This document shows positions 43,467-52,567 of a stretch of 64,000 bases of DNA, in pieces. A program made the translations under genes and the position numbers. The DNA is from Oscillospiraceae bacterium (GTDB lineage Bacteria; Bacillota; Clostridia; Oscillospirales; Oscillospiraceae): assembly GCA_015067525.1 (NCBI GenBank), contig SVMH01000004.1:20289-84288 (forward strand), in the 5' to 3' direction. Within the stretch, counting starts at the first letter, position 1. Every line of letters starts with the position of its first letter. The notes beneath the pieces were generated by a model that saw only the letters and a program-made list of their open reading frames with translations, was not told the origin of the DNA and did no database searches.

Positions 43467-45176
43467 TTAAGGCAGATAGTTCAGGGGGTTGACCCATGTG
43501 CCGTTTTTCTGGACACCGAAGTGGCAGTGGTTGCCGCTGGATGTACCGGTGGAACCCATGCTGGCGATCTTCTGTCCCTTATAAACCTTGTCGCCCGCCG
43601 AAACGTGGAGGGCACTGTTGTGTCCGTAAGTGGTTCGGAAGCCGTTGCCGTGGTCAATGATCACGCAGTAGCCCAGGGAACCGTACCAACCGGAAAGCAC
43701 CACCGTACCGCCGTCTGCGGCGTAAATGGGTGTGCCTCTCTTGTTGGCGATGTCGATGGCTCTGTGATAGGTGGAGGCGCCGGCAATACCGGTGTTGCGG
43801 TAGCCAAAGTAGGAAGTGATGACGCCGCTGCAGGGCCAGCGGAAGCTGCCGGTGGGGAACCAGGAGGGACGGGGTTTGGTGCCGCGTGCCTGCAGCTCGG
43901 CAATGGGCTCAGAGAGGGTGGCGGAAGCCACGATCTGGCGGTCGGCCTCCTCGCCGTTGATGTAGGTCACATTGGCAGTGATGTCGGCTTTGCCGTATAC
44001 GCCCTTGCTCAGCACCTTGTAGTCGCCCTGATACATGCTGTCATCATCCTCATACTCGATCACGTAGGGGATGTCCTGCACGTAATTCTGGCGCTCCACA
44101 TTCAGCACCGTCAGGTAGGGCACGGCGTTGGAGATGGTCAGCACATCGCCGGGATGCAGACCCTTGGAACTGTAGCCGGGGTTCAGAGAACGCAGCTCGG
44201 AAACGGTGATGTCATGCTTGCCGGCAATGCCGTACAGCGTATCGCCGGATTTGACGGTGTAGGTCACCGCGCCTTCCTTGGTGTCGTTGAGGATCTCGGC
44301 AATATGGCCCAGATTCATCATATAGGAGCTGTCCACGAAGCATTCGCGGATCTGCACATCCTCCACAAAACCGCATTCCAGCGTGTCGGGGGTGTGGTAG
44401 CCCACCTTCAGCTGATCCAACAGCTCTTCCAGAGCGCCGGGGAAGGTGGTGGCGGCGATCAGTTCATCGTTGACAAAGATGGCGTAGCCATAGTCCACCA
44501 GACCGATCTGGTTGGACAGATTTTCTTCCAGCGCGGCGGCATCTTCCACGTCGGTGCGCAGCACCACGCGGGTAGAGGTCTCCAGCAGCTGGGGATCGAC
44601 GGTGTAGTTGGCGTCATCCAGCGCTTCCCTGGTGACGGATTCCACGCGGGCCACCACGGATTCCACCGTGTCCTTGCTGTTCACCGTGCCCAGATCCACG
44701 CCGTCATATTTGGCGGAAGTGCCCAGCGTGTACAGGCTCAGCAGCACGGCTACGCCTGCGATGCCCAGCGCGCCAACCAGGAAGGTGGCGGGGCGGATCT
44801 GCAGATGTTCAAAGAAGGAGCGGCGCTTGCTGTCGGAGACGATGGACTTTCTGCGGCGCAGATCCAACCGCTCGCGAATGATGCAGCCCAGACGGGGCAG
44901 GCTGCCCCAGCCGAACAAAAGCAGTTGGCCGATGCGGCTCTCCGATTCGGGGAGCTTGGCGTCCTTGCGGTCCTGGCCCAACTGCTTAAGGTGCTTGAAC
45001 AGGTTGCGTACCGGTGCAATGAAGATATTGTACACCGCGCCCTGCAGGTCAAACTCAAACCGCTCGGGATGCTCCTGATTGTACCAGATCCAGTCCTTGA
45101 TATCCTGCTTCCATTTGCGCCAGATGGAGGTGCGCTCCTTGGGGGCAATATCGTGTTTTCTCGGGGTTTTCTTCAT
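43467..45176 (-). CDS. LysM-G5-M23 domain cell-wall metallopeptidase, membrane anchored
   Basis: TM LVGALGIAGVAVLLSLYTLG; LysM YTVKSGDTLYGIAGKHDITVSELRSLNPGYSSKGLHPGDVLTI; G5-like; M23 YHRAIDIANKRGTPIYAADGGTVVLSGWYGSLGYCVIIDHGNGFRTTYGHNSALHVSAGDKVYKGQKIASMGSTGTSSGNHCHFGV. Confidence 0.92.
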   Translation of the reverse strand: MKKTPRKHDIAPKERTSIWRKWKQDIKDWIWYNQEHPERFEFDLQGAVYNIFIAPVRNLFKHLKQLGQDRKDAKLPESESRIGQLLLFGWGSLPRLGCIIRERLDLRRRKSIVSDSKRRSFFEHLQIRPATFLVGALGIAGVAVLLSLYTLGTSAKYDGVDLGTVNSKDTVESVVARVESVTREALDDANYTVDPQLLETSTRVVLRTDVEDAAALEENLSNQIGLVDYGYAIFVNDELIAATTFPGALEELLDQLKVGYHTPDTLECGFVEDVQIRECFVDSSYMMNLGHIAEILNDTKEGAVTYTVKSGDTLYGIAGKHDITVSELRSLNPGYSSKGLHPGDVLTISNAVPYLTVLNVERQNYVQDIPYVIEYEDDDSMYQGDYKVLSKGVYGKADITANVTYINGEEADRQIVASATLSEPIAELQARGTKPRPSWFPTGSFRWPCSGVITSYFGYRNTGIAGASTYHRAIDIANKRGTPIYAADGGTVVLSGWYGSLGYCVIIDHGNGFRTTYGHNSALHVSAGDKVYKGQKIASMGSTGTSSGNHCHFGVQKNGTWVNPLNYLP

Positions 45177-45198
45177 ATGTAAAGATTCCTATCTAAAG

Positions 45199-45250
45199 GT
45201 TACAAAATTGTTACAAAAAGTATCATACCCTGTTTTCGCTGTTTCGTCAA
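45199..45250 (-). promoter_or_regulatory. Promoter of M23 gene with WalR-like box at start site
   Basis: Minus strand TTGACG-17-TATGAT followed by TGTAAC-AATTT-TGTAAC (45215-45199), matching the TGTWAH-N5-TGTWAH WalR consensus. Confidence 0.6.
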
Positions 45251-45467
45251 GTAAAAAGCGCTGTTTATCGCAGAAAAAAGGAAAATAAAATTTGGAAACA
45301 GGCGGAATTGTGTCAAATTTCATCCATATAACACCGTATGCTGTGTTGTACTCAAATCGGCGGCAAGAGGAAGAATTTGTGTGCGGTAGGAAAAATCCAT
45401 TTACTTCACGTATAAAATGGTGTATAATCTACTTCCTGTATAAAGAAAAAGAATTTGGGTGAGAACT

Positions 45468-46148
45468 ATGGCAACTGATTTTTCCCGCACTCTGAGCCTG
45501 CTGCGGCAGGAAAAGGGCATCTCCCAGCGTAAGGCGGCCGCCGAGCTGGGGATCAGCCAGGCACTGCTGAGCCACTATGAAAACGGCATCCGTGAGCCGG
45601 GCCTTGCCTTTGTGGTGAAGGCCTGCGGCTATTACCATGTGTCGGCCGACTATCTGCTGGGCCGCACCCTCAACCGCGACGGCGCCATCATTGACGCCGA
45701 AGAACTGTACGATTCCAGCGCGGAAAAGGGCACGCTGAAGGGCAGCATTCTGGCCACGCTTCAGAAGAAGCTGGTGGTCAACTCCGCCAGCCTCCTTTTT
45801 GACGTGCTGGGCAAGGTGGGCAGCCGCGAGGCCATCACCGCCGCCGGTGAGTATCTCAGCGCGGGCCTTTACCAGATGCTGCGCTCCCTCTACCGCCGCG
45901 CCGGCGAGAATGAGGGCTATTTTTCCACCGCCCACGCCGACTTTGACGCAGGTCTCGTGTCGGCGGATATGCATTTAAGTCAGGTGCGCTATGTCCGGGC
46001 GCTGGATGAGCACGCCGCAGCCGGCGGCGAATTCCCCCGTCTGGACGCCGAGAGCCTTAGCGCTGCTTACCCCGGCCTGAGCCAGAGCACGGCGCAGGTG
46101 CTGCACAATGTGGACGAGCGCTGCCGCGTCCTGACCGAGAAAGAATGA
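45468..46148 (+). CDS. HTH (XRE-family) transcriptional regulator
   Basis: FSRTLSLLRQEKGISQRKAAAELGISQALLSHYENGIREPGLAFVVKACGYYHVSADYLLGRT. Confidence 0.9.
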   Translation: MATDFSRTLSLLRQEKGISQRKAAAELGISQALLSHYENGIREPGLAFVVKACGYYHVSADYLLGRTLNRDGAIIDAEELYDSSAEKGTLKGSILATLQKKLVVNSASLLFDVLGKVGSREAITAAGEYLSAGLYQMLRSLYRRAGENEGYFSTAHADFDAGLVSADMHLSQVRYVRALDEHAAAGGEFPRLDAESLSAAYPGLSQSTAQVLHNVDERCRVLTEKE

Positions 46149-46172
46149 TCCCCATAGGAGGTTTAGCTGTAT

Positions 46173-47981
46173 ATGTTTGACCAGTCTAAAATCAGAAACT
46201 TCTCCATCATCGCCCACATTGACCACGGCAAGTCCACGCTGGCTGACCGCCTGCTGGAGCTGTGCGACGCGGTGCCGGAGCGCAATATGTCCAATCAGCT
46301 GCTGGACAATATGGATCTGGAAAAGGAGCGCGGCATTACCATCAAGTCCCGTGCCGTTCAGATCTTCTATAAGGCCAAGGATGGCGAGACCTACGCGCTG
46401 AACCTGATCGACACCCCGGGCCACGTGGACTTTAACTACGAAGTCTCCCGCTCTCTTGCCGCCTGCGAGGGTGCGCTGCTGGTGGTGGACTCCAGCCAGG
46501 GCGTGGAGGCCCAGACGCTGGCCAATACCTATCTTGCTATGGAGCATGAGCTGGAGATCCTGCCTGTGTTCAACAAGATCGACCTGCCCGCCGCCGATCC
46601 TCTGCGCGCCAAGCAGGAGGTGGAGGAGATCATCGGCCTGCCTGCTATGGACGCCCCCGAGATCAGCGCCAAGCAGGGCATCAACATTGAGGCCGTGCTG
46701 GAGGACATCGTGCACAACGTCCCCGCCCCCTCCGGCGACCCCAATGCACCGCTGCAGGCTTTGGTGTTCGACAGCCAGTATGACCCCTATGTGGGTGTGG
46801 TGGTCCTCTTCCGCATCAAGCAGGGCACCATCCGCCGCGGCCAGACTATCCGTCTCATGGCCACCGGCGCCCAGTATACCATTCTGGAGTGCGGCTACCT
46901 CAAGCCTCTGGGATTTGAACCCACCGATGCCCTGCAGGCCGGCGAGGTGGGCTACTTCACCGCTTCTATCAAGAACGTGAAGGATACGCAGGTGGGCGAC
47001 ACCATCACCGGCGCCGAAAACCCGGCCGCCGAGCCCCTGCCCGGCTACCGTCCCGCCCAGTCCATGGTCTACTGCGGCATCTACACCGAGGACGGCTCCA
47101 AGTACCCCGACCTGCGCGATGCACTGGAAAAGCTGCAGCTCAACGACGCTTCCCTGACCTTTGAACCGGAATCCTCCGTGGCCCTGGGCTTCGGCTTCCG
47201 CTGCGGCTTCCTGGGCATGCTCCACATGGAGATCATTCAGGAGCGTCTGGAGCGCGAGTTTAATCTGGACCTTGTCACCACCCTGCCCTCTGTTATTTAC
47301 CACGTCTATAAGAATGACGGCACCATGGTGAAGGTGGATAACCCCCATAACTATCCCGACCCCGGCCATATCGAGCACGCCGAGGAGCCTTACGTCAAGG
47401 TCTCCATCATCGCGCCCAACGAGTTTGTGGGCAATATCATGCCCATGTGTCAGGATCGCCGCGGCGAGTTCAAGGATATGCAGTATCTGGATACCCGTCT
47501 GGTGGAACTGCATTATCAGATGCCCCTCAACGAGATCATCTACGACTTCTTCGATACCCTGAAGGCCAACACCAAGGGCTACGCCTCGCTGGACTATGAG
47601 CTCTCCGGCTACCGCACCAGCGATCTGGTGAAGGTGGACCTGCTGCTGAACGGTGACGGCGTGGACGCCCTGAGCTTTATCGCCCACCGCGACAAGGCCT
47701 ATCCCCGTGCCCGCCGCCTGTGTGAAAAGCTGAAGGAGAACATCCCCCGCCAGCTCTTCGAGGTGCCTATCCAGGCGGCCATTGGCGGCCGCATCATCGC
47801 CCGCGAGACGGTGAAGGCCATGCGCAAGGACGTGCTGGCCAAGTGCTACGGCGGCGATATCACCCGCAAGAAGAAGCTGCTGGAAAAGCAGAAAGAAGGC
47901 AAAAAGAAGATGCGCAATCTCGGTACCGTGCAGGTGCCGACGGAGGCCTTCATGGCCGTCCTCAAGCTGGACAGCGAGTAA
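46173..47981 (+). CDS. lepA: Elongation factor 4 (LepA)
   Basis: [103 protein letters not shown]-terminus. Confidence 0.98.
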   Translation: MFDQSKIRNFSIIAHIDHGKSTLADRLLELCDAVPERNMSNQLLDNMDLEKERGITIKSRAVQIFYKAKDGETYALNLIDTPGHVDFNYEVSRSLAACEGALLVVDSSQGVEAQTLANTYLAMEHELEILPVFNKIDLPAADPLRAKQEVEEIIGLPAMDAPEISAKQGINIEAVLEDIVHNVPAPSGDPNAPLQALVFDSQYDPYVGVVVLFRIKQGTIRRGQTIRLMATGAQYTILECGYLKPLGFEPTDALQAGEVGYFTASIKNVKDTQVGDTITGAENPAAEPLPGYRPAQSMVYCGIYTEDGSKYPDLRDALEKLQLNDASLTFEPESSVALGFGFRCGFLGMLHMEIIQERLEREFNLDLVTTLPSVIYHVYKNDGTMVKVDNPHNYPDPGHIEHAEEPYVKVSIIAPNEFVGNIMPMCQDRRGEFKDMQYLDTRLVELHYQMPLNEIIYDFFDTLKANTKGYASLDYELSGYRTSDLVKVDLLLNGDGVDALSFIAHRDKAYPRARRLCEKLKENIPRQLFEVPIQAAIGGRIIARETVKAMRKDVLAKCYGGDITRKKKLLEKQKEGKKKMRNLGTVQVPTEAFMAVLKLDSE

Positions 47982-48011
47982 TTTTTGCAGCGGAGCAAAG
48001 GGAGAGAGAAC

Positions 48012-49112
48012 ATGGACAACAGGAAAGATATCCTCATGGGCTGGGAGGAGACAGGCAAGAAGGAGAATGCTTTTTCCAAGGAAAGCGACTTTGAGAGCGA
48101 CAATAACGCGCATTTGATCTCGGCAATCGATACGGCTGCCGCGCTGAAGGAACTGCTGGCCGTTTCCGAATCGCCGGAACTGCAGGAGGAACTGCGGACG
48201 ACGCCGGGATCCCAAATTGCCGCCCTTCCGAAGGAGAAGCAGTCGGACCTGGCTTTGGCCGGTATCAGCCTGCTGAGAAAACAGATGGACAACGCGGAGA
48301 AGGACCCGGACGCAGCTGCGGCCACCGCGGAGAAGATGCTCTACCTGGCAGACAGCGCCTACTTCCGCTGGGCGGCGGTGGAAAAACTGATCGTTGTGGC
48401 ATCCAAAAAGAAACTGACCAAAGTCGTCAAGGCCACGGGCACCCGCTCGCTGGAGGGCTTCTGCGGCCAGCTGCGCGGCGAGGTCGACGGCGTGCGCAGC
48501 CGCGCCAGCGCCCTGCCTGAGATCGGCAGCCGCGGCAAACGCACAGCCATGCTGGTGCTCGCGGTGCTCATGGTGGCGGCAGCGGCAATGGTGTTACTGA
48601 ATCCCACCGTTTCCGGCTGGTTTACGGACGAATCGGTGAAGGATTTCGCCGTTGCCGTGTGTGCCATTCTGGTGATCGCCGCCTTTTTCCTGGCGGGCCT
48701 TTGGGGCTCTGTGGCCGTGTTGGTGGTCATGGCACTGCTGATGGCGGGCGCAGAGGCCATTATGCCGCTGGCCCTGTTCGGCAAGTTGCTGGTGCTGCTG
48801 GTGCTGGCCATCGTGGCCATTCTGGCGCTGCGCAGCTTCCTGAAGGAGAGCAGCAAGCTGACGGCCGCGGTGCGTGCGCGCCGCGCCTCCCAGATCGCGG
48901 CTCTGCGCACGGAGGAAAAACAGATCCGCGCCTACGGCGAAAAGCTGCTGGAGCAGATGGACGCCTACCTGAAAGAGGACGAGGCAGAACAGGATTCCCG
49001 CAGTGACGAGCTCCGCGAACACCACGAAGATATCCGCGAATATGCCAAGCAGCACCGCTCCATGCTCAAAGATGAGCTGAACCGCCTGAACGGTGTGGTG
49101 CCTGCCGAATAA
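48012..49112 (+). CDS. Putative membrane protein, unknown function
   Basis: Soluble helical N-terminus, about four TM segments, charged coiled-coil C-terminus; RBS GGGAGAGAGAAC. Confidence 0.75.
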   Translation: MDNRKDILMGWEETGKKENAFSKESDFESDNNAHLISAIDTAAALKELLAVSESPELQEELRTTPGSQIAALPKEKQSDLALAGISLLRKQMDNAEKDPDAAAATAEKMLYLADSAYFRWAAVEKLIVVASKKKLTKVVKATGTRSLEGFCGQLRGEVDGVRSRASALPEIGSRGKRTAMLVLAVLMVAAAAMVLLNPTVSGWFTDESVKDFAVAVCAILVIAAFFLAGLWGSVAVLVVMALLMAGAEAIMPLALFGKLLVLLVLAIVAILALRSFLKESSKLTAAVRARRASQIAALRTEEKQIRAYGEKLLEQMDAYLKEDEAEQDSRSDELREHHEDIREYAKQHRSMLKDELNRLNGVVPAE

Positions 49113-49115
49113 AAA

Positions 49116-49150
49116 TAACCCGCGAGGAGAACTTCCTCGCGGGTTTCTTT
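49116..49150. terminator. Bidirectional terminator
   Basis: AAATAACCCGCGAGGAGAACTTCCTCGCGGGTTTCTTTA. Confidence 0.75.
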
Positions 49151-50120
49151 ATTGTACGCTGAATTGATACACCATCCGGTGGCGGTATACCTCTCCTGCC
49201 CGCAGGATCGGTGAGGGGAAGTGCTCGTGATGCACGGCGTCGGGCCAGAACTGAGTTTCAAGGCACACGGCGTGGTTTTTGCCGTATACGGCGCCGACCT
49301 TTCCCTGCCGCTGCGTCAAAAAGCCGGCGGTGTAGATCTGCAGACCCGGGAGGGTGGTCTGGGTATCCATGCAGATGCCGCTTGCAGGGCAGTACAGCCG
49401 GGCGGCGTCTGCGCCGCTGAGGCAGAAGTTGTGGTCATAGCCGCCGTATTCCGCCAGCTCCGCCGCACCCAGCCGCTCGCCCAATACCGCACCCAGCCGC
49501 AGATCCATCACGGTGCCGTCCACACAGAGAACCTCACCGGTGGGGATGGTGCCCGGGCCACAGGGTGTGTAGCTGTCGGCGTTAACGCGCAGGGTGTGGC
49601 CTGCCACGCTGCCGCTCCCCTGCCCGCCCAAATTGAAATAGGCGTGGTTGGTGAGATTGCAGATGGTATCGCGGTCACTTTTTGCCTCGTAGTCGATGGT
49701 CAGCGCGCCGCCTGAAAGAGTATAGGTTACCGCCACCTCCAGTGTGCCCGGGAAGCCGTCCTCTCCGTCGGGAGACTCCGTGCGCAGCGTGACGCAATTC
49801 TCCGCTGTTTGTTCCCAACTCCACACTTTCTGATGCAGGCCGTTGGGGCCGCTGTGGAGCTGGTTGGCGCCCTCGTTGGCCGTCAGGGGATAGGTCACGC
49901 CATCCAGCGCAAAGGATGCGCCGGCGATGCGGTTGGCGTGGCGGCCCACCGTGGCGCCCAGATAGCCGTCGTGCCGCTGATAGTCGGTAAGGCTCTCATA
50001 GCCCAGCACCACATCCCTCACCGTGCCGCTGCGGTCGGGAACAAAGAGACTTTGCAGCGTGGCGCCGTAGGGCAGGATGTGGGCCTCGTATACCCCGTGG
50101 CGAAGGATGATCTTTTCCAT
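49149..50120 (-). CDS. galM: Aldose 1-epimerase
   Basis: GYESLTDYQRHDGYLGATVGRHANRIAGASFALDGVTYPLTANEGANQLHSGPNGLHQKVW; NLTNHAYFNLGG; GGYDHNFCL. Confidence 0.93.
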   Translation of the reverse strand: MEKIILRHGVYEAHILPYGATLQSLFVPDRSGTVRDVVLGYESLTDYQRHDGYLGATVGRHANRIAGASFALDGVTYPLTANEGANQLHSGPNGLHQKVWSWEQTAENCVTLRTESPDGEDGFPGTLEVAVTYTLSGGALTIDYEAKSDRDTICNLTNHAYFNLGGQGSGSVAGHTLRVNADSYTPCGPGTIPTGEVLCVDGTVMDLRLGAVLGERLGAAELAEYGGYDHNFCLSGADAARLYCPASGICMDTQTTLPGLQIYTAGFLTQRQGKVGAVYGKNHAVCLETQFWPDAVHHEHFPSPILRAGEVYRHRMVYQFSVQ

Positions 50121-50238
50121 ATCAGCACCTCCGTGTGCGTTTCTGCGCCTATTTTAGCACGGCCGTCGCACAGAAACAACAGGCAAAAGCCGTTGACAGG
50201 GCAAGGGGGAGCGTGGTAAGATGAATGCAACAAAATAT

Positions 50239-50357
50239 TTCACCTTCCCCATCACCGGGTGGGGGCAAAAAGGGCGTCCAAAACCTTGCCGTAGGTCCGG
50301 CATACCGCAGGTATGCTATAAGGTGGGGTTTTGGATGCCTTTTTTCTTCAAGGTGAA
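50239..50357 (+). promoter_or_regulatory. Unclassified nested inverted-repeat leader/attenuator upstream of aminotransferase
   Basis: Arms TTCACCTT/AAGGTGAA (50239-50246/50350-50357), GGCGTCCAAAACC/GGTTTTGGATGCC (50273-50285/50327-50339, one G-U), GCATACC/GGTATGC (50300-50306/50310-50316), followed by TTTTTT at 50340-50345. Confidence 0.6.
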
Positions 50358-50375
50358 GCACGAGGAGGAACAACC

Positions 50376-51512
50376 ATGTATATCAAACCTTTTGCCGTGG
50401 AAGAGTGGATGAACGAGTATGAGGACAACGCCCGCTATAACATTGCCGAGACCTGCGTGGACTCTGTCAGCGTGGACGAGCTGTTCGAACTGGTGGGCGA
50501 GGATAAGGAGGCCTTTCTCAAGGACATCTGTGCCCGCCGCCTGACCTACGGCCATATTTTCGGCGCGCCGGAGTTCAAGAAGGGCGTGGCGTCCCTGTAC
50601 CGCACTGTCGCTCCCGAGGAGATCATCACCACCCACGGCGCCGCCGGCGCCAGCCACCATGTGTTCTACTCGCTGGTGGAGCCGGGCGACCGGGTGGTCA
50701 GCATCATGCCCACCTATCAGCAGCTCTATTCCATCCCTGAAAGCTACGGCGCCGACCTGCACCTGCTGCACCTGAAGCAGGAGAATGACTATCTGCCCGA
50801 TCTTTCCGAACTGCGCGCGCTGGTAACGCCGGATACCAAGCTCATCTGCATCAATAACCCCAACAACCCCACCGGCGCACTGATGAGCGGCGAGCTGCTG
50901 CGCGCCATTGTGGACATCGCCCGCGAGGCGGACGCCTACGTGCTGTGCGATGAGGTCTACCGCCACCTGACCCAGAGCGACGAGTGGAGCGAGTCTATCG
51001 TGGATCTCTATGAAAAGGGTATCTCCCTTGGCAGTATGTCCAAGGTGTTCTCTCTGGCGGGCCTGCGTCTGGGCTGGGTGACCACCCACGACAAGGCGGC
51101 GCTGGCATCCATGACTTCCCACCGCGACTATAACCACATCAGCTGCGGCCTCTTTGATGAGGCGCTGGCGGCGGTCGCTCTGCGCCATAAGGATAAGCTA
51201 CTGCAGCGCAATCAGGGCATCGTGCGGGCCAATCTGGCCATTCTGGATGCTTGGGTGCGCAGCCAGCCCCATGTGCGCTACACCAAGCCCCAGGCCGGCA
51301 CCACCGCGCTGGTGTATTATGATTATGACATTCCCTCCCGCCAGCTTTGTATCGATATGTATCACAAGACCGGCGCCTTTGTCACGCCCGGTGACTGCTT
51401 TGAGCAGGGCCGCAGTATGCGCATCGGCTACGCCTGCGACGCACAGGTGCTGCGCGACGGACTGAAGGCCATCGACGAATATTTTGCCATGCTGGACGGG
51501 GAGGCAAAGTAA
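50376..51512 (+). CDS. PLP-dependent aminotransferase class I/II
   Basis: ITTHGAAGASHHVFYSLVEPGDRVVSIMPTYQQLYSIPESYGADLHLL; CINNPNNPTGALMSGELL; LCDEVYRHL; GSMSKVFSLAGLRLGWV (PLP Lys). Confidence 0.92.
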   Translation: MYIKPFAVEEWMNEYEDNARYNIAETCVDSVSVDELFELVGEDKEAFLKDICARRLTYGHIFGAPEFKKGVASLYRTVAPEEIITTHGAAGASHHVFYSLVEPGDRVVSIMPTYQQLYSIPESYGADLHLLHLKQENDYLPDLSELRALVTPDTKLICINNPNNPTGALMSGELLRAIVDIAREADAYVLCDEVYRHLTQSDEWSESIVDLYEKGISLGSMSKVFSLAGLRLGWVTTHDKAALASMTSHRDYNHISCGLFDEALAAVALRHKDKLLQRNQGIVRANLAILDAWVRSQPHVRYTKPQAGTTALVYYDYDIPSRQLCIDMYHKTGAFVTPGDCFEQGRSMRIGYACDAQVLRDGLKAIDEYFAMLDGEAK

Positions 51513-51513
51513 T

Positions 51514-52530
51514 ATGAGCCGCATTCGCATCATCAGCGCCGCTGACGTCAAGGCGCTCTTTACGCTGCCCATGGCCATCGAGGCGGTGGAGCGGGCATAC
51601 CTCCAGAAGCACACGAAGCAGGGCGGCGTGTGGCCGCTGGTGTTCCACGAATTTGACCCCGGCCACGCCGATCTGGACATCAAGTCCGGCAACCTGGACG
51701 CCGAGGGTATCTTCGGCTTGAAGCTGGTCAGCTGGTTCGGCGCCAATCCCGACAAGGGCCTGCCTGCCCTGTACGGCACCAGCCTCATCTGCGATCTGGC
51801 CACCGGCACGCCCAAGGCGCTTCTGAACGCCGGCCCGGTCACCGACCTGCGCACCGGCGCAGCCGGCGCCATCGGCGCCAAGTATCTGGCCCGCAAGGAC
51901 AGTCGTGAACTGGTGATGGTGGGCTGCGGCGAGCTGAGTCCCTACCTCGTGGCGGCCACGCTGCTGGCGCTGCCGCAGCTGCGGCGCGTCACGCTGGTCA
52001 ATCCCCACCATCCGGAAAAGGCGATGCAGAAGCTGAGCGCCGTTACAGAGAAGGTACAGGCGCTGCTGGCTGCCTCCGGCACCGTCTGTCAGGCCACGCT
52101 GCAGGCGGAAACGGATGTGGAAGCCGCCGTCCGTCAGGCGGACGTCATTCTCACCGCGACCCAGTCCCGCGCGCCGCTGATCCGCCGCCAGTGGGTCAAG
52201 CCCGGCACCCATATCAGCTGTGTGGGCGCGGATATGTCCGGCAAGCAGGAGATCGACGAGGCCATTCTGGCCGATGGGCGCGTTTTTGGTGACGATGCGG
52301 ACCAGTGCTTCAGCGTGGGCGAGTGCGAAACCGCCGCCAAGCTGGGTCTGCTGCCGGCGCTTTGTGCCGAAATCGGCGCCGTCATCGCGGGCGAGGCACC
52401 CGGCCGCACCGACGAGCAGGAGATCACCGTCTTTGACTCCACCGGTATTGCCCTGCAGGATCTGGCCAGCGCTGCCGTCATCCTTCGGAAGGCGGAGGCA
52501 GAAGGTGTTGGTCTGGTAACGGAACTGTAA
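51514..52530 (+). CDS. Ornithine cyclodeaminase/mu-crystallin family protein
   Basis: IISAADVKALFTLPMAIEAVERAYLQK; GPVTDLRTGAAGAIGAKYLARKDSRELVMVGCGELSPYLVAATL; GTHISCVGADMSGKQEIDEAIL. Confidence 0.92.
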   Translation: MSRIRIISAADVKALFTLPMAIEAVERAYLQKHTKQGGVWPLVFHEFDPGHADLDIKSGNLDAEGIFGLKLVSWFGANPDKGLPALYGTSLICDLATGTPKALLNAGPVTDLRTGAAGAIGAKYLARKDSRELVMVGCGELSPYLVAATLLALPQLRRVTLVNPHHPEKAMQKLSAVTEKVQALLAASGTVCQATLQAETDVEAAVRQADVILTATQSRAPLIRRQWVKPGTHISCVGADMSGKQEIDEAILADGRVFGDDADQCFSVGECETAAKLGLLPALCAEIGAVIAGEAPGRTDEQEITVFDSTGIALQDLASAAVILRKAEAEGVGLVTEL

Positions 52531-52531
52531 A

Positions 52532-52566
52532 AGAAAAAGGACACGCTTCCGCGTGTCCTTTTTTGC
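52532..52566. terminator. Bidirectional terminator
   Basis: AAAAAGGACACGCTTCCGCGTGTCCTTTTTT. Confidence 0.75.
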
Positions 52567-52567
52567 G

